From the NCBI GenBank assembly GCA_001556125.1, contig LSIG01000110.1, forward strand, positions 168,715 to 232,714: a stretch of DNA of 64,000 nucleotides, given 5' to 3'. This DNA comes from Rhizobiales bacterium CCH10-E5 (GTDB lineage Bacteria; Pseudomonadota; Alphaproteobacteria; Rhizobiales; Beijerinckiaceae). This document shows positions 59,891 through 64,000 of the stretch, one piece after another. Numbering within the stretch: position 1 is the first letter of the stretch; each line of letters opens with the position of its first letter. A program made the translations under genes and the position numbers. The notes below the pieces were generated by a model that was not told the origin of the DNA, made no database searches, and was given only the letters and a program-made list of their open reading frames with translations.

Positions 59891-61123
59891 ATGGCAAGAC
59901 AGCACTCCACTCCACTGATGATCTCCAGCGATGGACAGAGCGTTTCGGCAGCCAGCCTGCTTGAGCTAGGGGCCGGTGGTCACGGCATGAGCGAGGCGGC
60001 GATTCAGGAACTAGTCCACCAGTTCCCCACATGCTTGCCGATAGCCGAGATCGACCCGCTGTTTGTTAACGCAGTGCCTGTCTGCCGCGAACTGACCACT
60101 CCCGCGGGGGCAATCGACAACCTTCTAGTCACCCCATCGGGCCTGCCTGTCCTCGTCGAATGCAAGCTGTGGCGGAATCCAGAAGGTCGGCGCGAGGTGA
60201 TCGGCCAGATCCTCGACTACGCCAAGGAGTTGGCCGTCTGGACCTCTTCTGATCTACAGCGCGAGGCAGCAAAGAGGCTCGGCAAGGTAGGGAACGTCAT
60301 TCTCGACCTTGTTCGCGCTGCGGGCCACGACGTGGACGAGATCGACTTCAACGACGCCCTGACGACAAACCTCCGGCGCGGGCGCTTTCTCCTCCTCATC
60401 GTTGGGGACGGCATCCGCATCGGCGTCGAAACGATCGTTGATCACCTGCAGCGCCACTCTGGGCTACACTTCACGATGGGGCTCGTTGAGATGCCGGTGT
60501 ACCAGCTTGCAGATGGAGCGCGGATCGTGGTGCCTCGTGTCCTGGCGAAGACACAGACAGTTCTACGGACCGTCGTAGCAGTTCCGAGCGGCTTCGCGGT
60601 GACCGGGGATGAGGGTGAGGAAGCCGACGACTCGGCAGAGACCCCAGAACGCCGCGCGGGCCGAGAGCGAAGAAACGCTGTCCGGCAGGCCTTCTGGCGG
60701 GATTTTCTTGCGGGCCTTCGTTTAGACGATCCTGACCAGCCGCGCCCCCCAGCTGCACTAGGCGGCCACGTTGTCTTCAAGTTTGGTGCCCCAGGAGGCT
60801 CCAGCTGGCTCTCTGTCTACCGAGATATGCGCAACAATCGGGTCGGCCTATTTCTCTCTTCGAACGTCAACACCGTGGGCGAGCGAGCCGCTCAGGAACT
60901 GGCGAAGTACGCCCCCGAGCTAGAAGCAGAGTTAGGGTCAGGGGCAACCATCGACTTCACAAAAGATCGCCCGGAGGTCGCCGACGAACTGTCGGTGCTG
61001 GACCTTGAGGACCCGGATGACCGGGCACGCGCTCTGCAGTGGCTGCAGGACCGCACCAATGTCTTCGTGAACGCCCTGCGCCCGCGAATCCGATCCATTC
61101 TTCGAGACCTTGCCGCCGAGTAG
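59891..61123 (+). CDS. PD-(D/E)XK nuclease-like protein
   Basis: A 410-residue protein. GAIDNLLVTPSGLPVLVECKLWRNPEGRREVIGQILDYA has the catalytic layout Asp76, Glu90-x-Lys92 and a following Gln106 of restriction-endonuclease folds such as DUF4268/NucS-like families. The C-terminal region (residues 270-410) is charged with no recognisable fold. It starts at the ATG at 59891, 150 bp after the PIN gene, on the same strand. Confidence 0.8.
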   Translation: MARQHSTPLMISSDGQSVSAASLLELGAGGHGMSEAAIQELVHQFPTCLPIAEIDPLFVNAVPVCRELTTPAGAIDNLLVTPSGLPVLVECKLWRNPEGRREVIGQILDYAKELAVWTSSDLQREAAKRLGKVGNVILDLVRAAGHDVDEIDFNDALTTNLRRGRFLLLIVGDGIRIGVETIVDHLQRHSGLHFTMGLVEMPVYQLADGARIVVPRVLAKTQTVLRTVVAVPSGFAVTGDEGEEADDSAETPERRAGRERRNAVRQAFWRDFLAGLRLDDPDQPRPPAALGGHVVFKFGAPGGSSWLSVYRDMRNNRVGLFLSSNVNTVGERAAQELAKYAPELEAELGSGATIDFTKDRPEVADELSVLDLEDPDDRARALQWLQDRTNVFVNALRPRIRSILRDLAAE

Positions 61124-61174
61124 TTGAATCAGCTGATGCCGCCCCGGTCACCAATCGGCTCGGAAGTTAGCCCG

Positions 61175-61211
61175 AAGCTGGGGTCCACATCAGCAATCAA
61201 GCTGGGGTCCA
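61175..61211. repeat. Two direct copies of AAGCTGGGGTCCA
   Basis: AAGCTGGGGTCCA at 61175-61187 and again at 61199-61211, a 24-bp period. Such short direct repeats beside an attachment site are typical arm-type binding sites for a tyrosine recombinase. Confidence 0.75.
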
Positions 61212-61269
61212 TCTCGAATATGAGGCGGATTAACCTATTGATTTGATTGGAAGAAATGGAAAGCCAAAC

Positions 61270-61297
61270 TGGTGGCGCGACCTACGGGAGTCGAACC
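61270..61297 (-). other. tRNA-3'-end-like block, candidate attachment site
   Basis: On the minus strand the block reads GGTTCGACTCCC... followed by an acceptor-like strand and GCCA, with a second CCA. T-loop, T-stem 3' strand and CCA end have canonical spacing (16 bases from the loop to CCA). The 5' half of the tRNA is absent and the T-stem 5' strand does not pair, so identity starts at the T-loop. That is what is left at one end when an island integrates into a tRNA gene. No matching intact tRNA is in the window. Confidence 0.45.
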
Positions 61298-61351
61298 AAA
61301 TCCACCATGATATCAGTTTTTTCAATCACTTAGATTGTTCTTCCATCACAG

Positions 61352-61384
61352 TTCCTACCATTTTTCATACCACAATTCATACCA
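61352..61384. repeat. 12-bp-period repeat of TTCxTACCA
   Basis: TTCCTACCA (61352-61360), TTCATACCA (61364-61372) and TTCATACCA (61376-61384) recur every 12 bases. Three exact-period copies suggest a phased protein-binding array next to the attachment-like block. Confidence 0.65.
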
Positions 61385-61622
61385 GAGACGTCCGGAGCGC
61401 CGAGAATTCCTCAATCGGTGTACCGAATGCTATCTCCATGCAGCAAAAGCCGTTCGTGACAGCGATATGTATCAGCCGAAAGCTGCTGGTCACGGTTCAA
61501 TCCTGCCACCGACAATCCCGCCCACGGATGGCGCGATTTGTCCCATCTTCGTCCCGCGCGGGCATTTCGCCCTTGATCGCAAGCCCTAGACTGTCTCCAT
61601 GATCAACCGCTGGAGACCGTCC

Positions 61623-62189
61623 ATGTCCGCTTCCGACACCGCACTGATCGTGATCGACGTGCAGGAATCGTTTCGCCATCGCCCCTATTTCTCGGAGGCC
61701 GATGTCCCTGCCTTCCTCGCGAAGCAGCAGGCGCTGATCGACGGCGCCAAGGCCGCCGGCATCCCGATCGTTCAGATCTTCCATGTCGAGGATAGCGGCC
61801 CGTTCGCGGAGAGTTCCGGGCTGGTCAGGCCGCTCGAGCCGCTCGCCATCACGCCGGATGCGGTGTTCAGAAAGCGGCGCCACAGTGCGCTCGTCGGCAG
61901 CGGGCTGGACGTCTGGCTGACGCGCAACGGTATCCGGCGGCTGATCGTCTCCGGCATCCGCACCGAACAGTGCTGCGAGACGACGACGCGACATGCGTCG
62001 GATCTGGGTTACGCCGTCGACTATGTCGGCGAGGCGACGCTGACCTTTGCGATGACGGATGCGGCCGGCCGCAGCTGGAGCGCAAGCGAGATCAGGGCAC
62101 GGACGGAGCTGGTGCTGGCCGGCCGTTTCGCGCGGATCGCCACCGTTGAAGAGGCGCTCGCGCAGCCCTCGCAGGCGATCGCCGCATGA
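61623..62189 (+). CDS. Isochorismatase-family cysteine hydrolase
   Basis: A 188-residue hydrolase with the triad Asp (ALIVIDVQESF), Lys (VFRKRRHSALVGSGLD) and Cys (SGIRTEQCCETTTRHASDLGY). Relatives include nicotinamidase and carbamoylsarcosine amidohydrolase; the exact substrate is unknown. The ATG at 61623 follows a purine-rich stretch and fits the family start. Its stop overlaps the next gene's start (ATGA), so the two are coupled. Confidence 0.88.
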   Translation: MSASDTALIVIDVQESFRHRPYFSEADVPAFLAKQQALIDGAKAAGIPIVQIFHVEDSGPFAESSGLVRPLEPLAITPDAVFRKRRHSALVGSGLDVWLTRNGIRRLIVSGIRTEQCCETTTRHASDLGYAVDYVGEATLTFAMTDAAGRSWSASEIRARTELVLAGRFARIATVEEALAQPSQAIAA

Positions 62190-63202
62190 TGCGGACACAG
62201 CAGCCGCTGAAGGTGGTACCCGTCTATGTGGTGGTGCCGCCGCGCGTGCTGCTGCTCGATGCCGCCGGCCCCGTCGAGGTTCTGCGCAAGGCCAATCTCG
62301 AACAGCAGGCTGTGCGCTTCGTCGTAAGCTATGTCGGGCCGCGCGCGACCGTGGCCAGTTCGATCGGACTTGTCCTGGCCGACATCGCGCCGTTGCCTGA
62401 AAGCCTGCCTGAAGACGCGCTGGTCGTGATCGCGGGCAGCACCGACGACCCGATGGAGCCGCACGCCGCAAGCCAGGGCGTCGACGAGCGCGACGAGGCC
62501 GCGATCGTCACCTGGCTCGCGCGCGCAATCCGTCCGGGCATCAGGCTGGTGTCGATCTGCTCGGGCGCCTTGCTGGCCGCGCGCGCCGGCCTTCTCGATG
62601 ACCATGACTGCACAACCCATCATGGTTGCGTTGCGGCGCTGGCACGGCTGGCTCCGAAGGCGCGCATTCGCGAGAACCGGCTATTCGTCGAAGACGGCGA
62701 CCGCCTGACCAGCGCCGGCATCACGGCCGGCATCGACCTGATGCTGCACATCGTCGCGCAGATGACCGGGCCCGGCTGCGCGCTCGCGGTGGCGCGCTAC
62801 CTCGTCGTCTATCTGCGCCGCGCCGGCTCGGATCCGCAGCTTTCGCCCTGGCTGGAGGGGCGCAACCACATCCACCCGGCGGTGCACCGTGCCCAGGATG
62901 CCATCACGGGTGATCCGGCGCGCAACTGGTCCATCGAGACCGTCGCGGACGCGTCAGCGACGAGCCCGCGCCATCTCTCGCGGCTGTTCAATGCCCATGC
63001 GGGCATGAGCGTCACGGCCTATGTCAATCTGATGCGGGTTGCGCTCGCCCGCGAGCTGCTGGCGGGGTCGCGCCTGGACATCGAGACGGTGGCCGAACGG
63101 GCCGGCTTCGCCTCACCCCGGCAGCTGCGCCGCGCCTGGGGCCGCTTCAACGACCGGCCCCCGAGCCGTTCGCGGATGAAGCAGCCCGAGACGTGGCAGT
63201 AG
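62186..63202 (+). CDS. GlxA-type regulator (DJ-1/PfpI-like domain plus AraC HTH)
   Basis: A 338-residue protein. The N-terminal GATase1-like domain contains VVIAGSTDDPMEPHA and SICSGALLAARAGLLDDHDCTTHH. The C-terminal AraC domain has two HTH motifs (IETVADASATSPRHLSRLFNAHAGMSVTAYVNLMRV and IETVAERAGFASPRQLRRAWGRF). It probably controls the coupled isochorismatase gene in response to a small amide or amine. Confidence 0.9.
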   Translation: MMRTQQPLKVVPVYVVVPPRVLLLDAAGPVEVLRKANLEQQAVRFVVSYVGPRATVASSIGLVLADIAPLPESLPEDALVVIAGSTDDPMEPHAASQGVDERDEAAIVTWLARAIRPGIRLVSICSGALLAARAGLLDDHDCTTHHGCVAALARLAPKARIRENRLFVEDGDRLTSAGITAGIDLMLHIVAQMTGPGCALAVARYLVVYLRRAGSDPQLSPWLEGRNHIHPAVHRAQDAITGDPARNWSIETVADASATSPRHLSRLFNAHAGMSVTAYVNLMRVALARELLAGSRLDIETVAERAGFASPRQLRRAWGRFNDRPPSRSRMKQPETWQ

Positions 63203-63232
63203 TCACCGCTGTCGTGCTCTGCTGTCGAACCA

Positions 63233-63970
63233 TCAGGCCGAGCGCTGCAGCGGCTGCGCGGGGTCGAAGCGGCTGGGGACTGCGTCTAGCCCGAGCCGAT
63301 CGCGCAATGTGCCGTCCTCGTACTCGCTGCGGAAGAGGCCGCGCTTGCGCAGCAGCGGAACGACCTCGCTCGTGAAGAGGTCGAACTGGGCCGGCAGGAT
63401 CGGCGGCATCACATTGAAGCCATCGGCCGCACCGGAGGCGAACCAGTCCTCGATCACGTCGGCGATCTGCTCCGGTGTGCCGGTCGCCGTAAAGTGGCCC
63501 CGGGCACCGGCGAGGCTGTGCAGCAGGCGCCGCAGCGTCGGACGTTCGCGTGCGACCAGCGCGGTGATCGCCTGCGAGCGGCTGCGCGAGGCCTCCACCA
63601 GCGCGGGATCGGGAAAATCGTCGGGCGAGAGCACCTGATCGAGCTTCAGATGCGAGAAATCATGCCCGCCGAAGCGGTTGGACAGTCGCGCCAGACCGAC
63701 GCTGGGATGGGAGAGTTCGTTCAGCTCGTCCCAGACGCGCTGCGCTTCCGCCTCGGTCGAGCCGATCGCGGCGCTGATGCCAGGCAGGATTAGAAGCTGG
63801 TCCGCCCGCCGGCCGAGTGCCCGGGCCTGTGTCTTGATGTCGTCGTAAAAGGCGATGGCGCTCTCCTTCTGGAGATGCGCAGTGAAGATCGCCTCGGCGT
63901 AGCGGGCGGCGAAGGCGCGCCCGTCGGTCGAGGCACCGGCCTGGATGCGGATTCCGATTCCGACCGGCCA
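63233..63970 (-). pseudogene. Luciferase-like flavin monooxygenase (NtaA/SnaA type), 5'-truncated
   Basis: The C-terminal 245 or so residues of an LLM-family monooxygenase: IRIQAGASTDGRAFAARYAEAIFTAH, FYDDIKTQARALGR, LLILPGISAAIGSTEAEAQRVWDELNEL, then GARGHFTATGTPEQIADVIEDWFASGAADGFNVMPPILP. Full proteins are about 440 residues. Reading upstream (to the right), the frame loses family similarity just before IRIQAGAS and meets a stop at 63971-63973. The start half is missing and replaced by repeat-rich, insertion-sequence-like DNA. Confidence 0.75.
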
Positions 63971-64000
63971 TCATTCCGATAATTGACCGGCCGGGATTCC
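63962..64000. mobile_element. Possible insertion-sequence end at the right edge
   Basis: GACCGGCC occurs twice, 23 bp apart (63962-63969 and 63985-63992), with ATTCCG between, ending in CCGGGATTCC at the window edge. This layout, and the abrupt loss of the monooxygenase frame at the same point, resemble the multi-repeat end of an IS21-like element. No transposase is inside the window, so this stays an inference. Confidence 0.4.

Larger units (their letters stand above)
61124..61622. other. Gene-free stretch holding integration-type repeats
   Basis: No coding frame with family character is present. The stretch is AT-richer than its surroundings and contains, left to right, a pair of 13-bp direct repeats (61175-61211), a tRNA-3'-end-like block (61270-61297), a 12-bp-period repeat (61352-61384) and then sequence returning to GC-rich chromosome before the isochorismatase gene. 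Confidence 0.6.

Noticed and set aside
61270..61297. Intact tRNA gene
   Set aside because: Only the T-loop-to-CCA portion fits; the T-stem 5' strand does not pair and no anticodon arm is present.
61352..61384. Plasmid-type replication iterons
   Set aside because: Only three units, no replication protein gene, no AT-rich opening region nearby.

Overview
The window reads as high-GC chromosome of an alphaproteobacterium, most likely a metabolically versatile Hyphomicrobiales member (Bosea-like is a guess from gene content). Nearly every base is coding, operons overlap at ATGA or GTGA junctions, solute-binding proteins carry twin-arginine or Sec signals, and five GntR/FCD regulators each sit beside a catabolic cluster. 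No rRNA, intact tRNA or CRISPR array was seen.

Layout. 1-6 kb: the 3' end of eno, a small hypothetical gene, a DMT exporter, a frameshifted membrane protein, tgt, an ArsC-like reductase and a glutathione transferase. 5.4-20.6 kb: two convergent operons, each with a polyamine/opine-type ABC transporter and a textbook sigma-54 promoter (6376-6392 on +, 20585-20601 on -). They carry three PuuE-type cyclic-amide hydrolases, a racemase-fold protein, a TRZ/ATZ-type amidohydrolase and an NHL-repeat protein, which together suggest nitrogen-limited scavenging of ureide- or hydantoin-like compounds. 20.9-31.8 kb: an M20 carbamoylase broken by a small deletion, an SDR/GntR pair, a branched-chain-type ABC system in which permease and both ATPases are one polypeptide, a carnitine-dehydrogenase-like enzyme with a BKACE enzyme, and a DHDPS-family aldolase. 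31.8-32.4 kb: a MazEF-like toxin-antitoxin pair with a palindromic operator.

32.4-43.9 kb: sugar-acid uptake and catabolism, with a TctABC transporter plus PdxA-like dehydrogenase, a SAF-domain oxidoreductase, mannonate dehydratase with a TRAP transporter, and two GntR regulators. 43.9-54.6 kb: a tiny hypothetical protein, cardiolipin synthase and an EEP phosphatase, a P1B-type ATPase with a degenerate metal motif, then GntR, an IlvD/Edd dehydratase, a Bug binding protein, a hydroxyacyl-CoA dehydrogenase and a second racemase-fold protein. 54.6-56.4 kb: terC and a DUF4112/TerB gene set run divergently from mirror-image leader sequences that look like a duplicated cis-regulatory RNA.

56.4-61.6 kb is an accessory island: a secreted trypsin-like protease, a PIN-domain protein and a PD-(D/E)XK nuclease, ending at a tRNA-3'-end-like block with direct repeats that resembles an integration site. 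The right edge holds an isochorismatase-fold hydrolase, an AraC/GATase regulator and a flavin monooxygenase truncated by what looks like an insertion-sequence end.

Seven copies of a structured intergenic repeat (GTCAT ... ATGAC ends, internal hairpins) lie between 11.1 and 28.9 kb, all between genes of the transport and catabolic operons. The strongest leads are the mirrored terC/DUF4112 leaders, the paired sigma-54 operons with a racemase homologue lacking both catalytic cysteines, and the protease-PIN-nuclease island.
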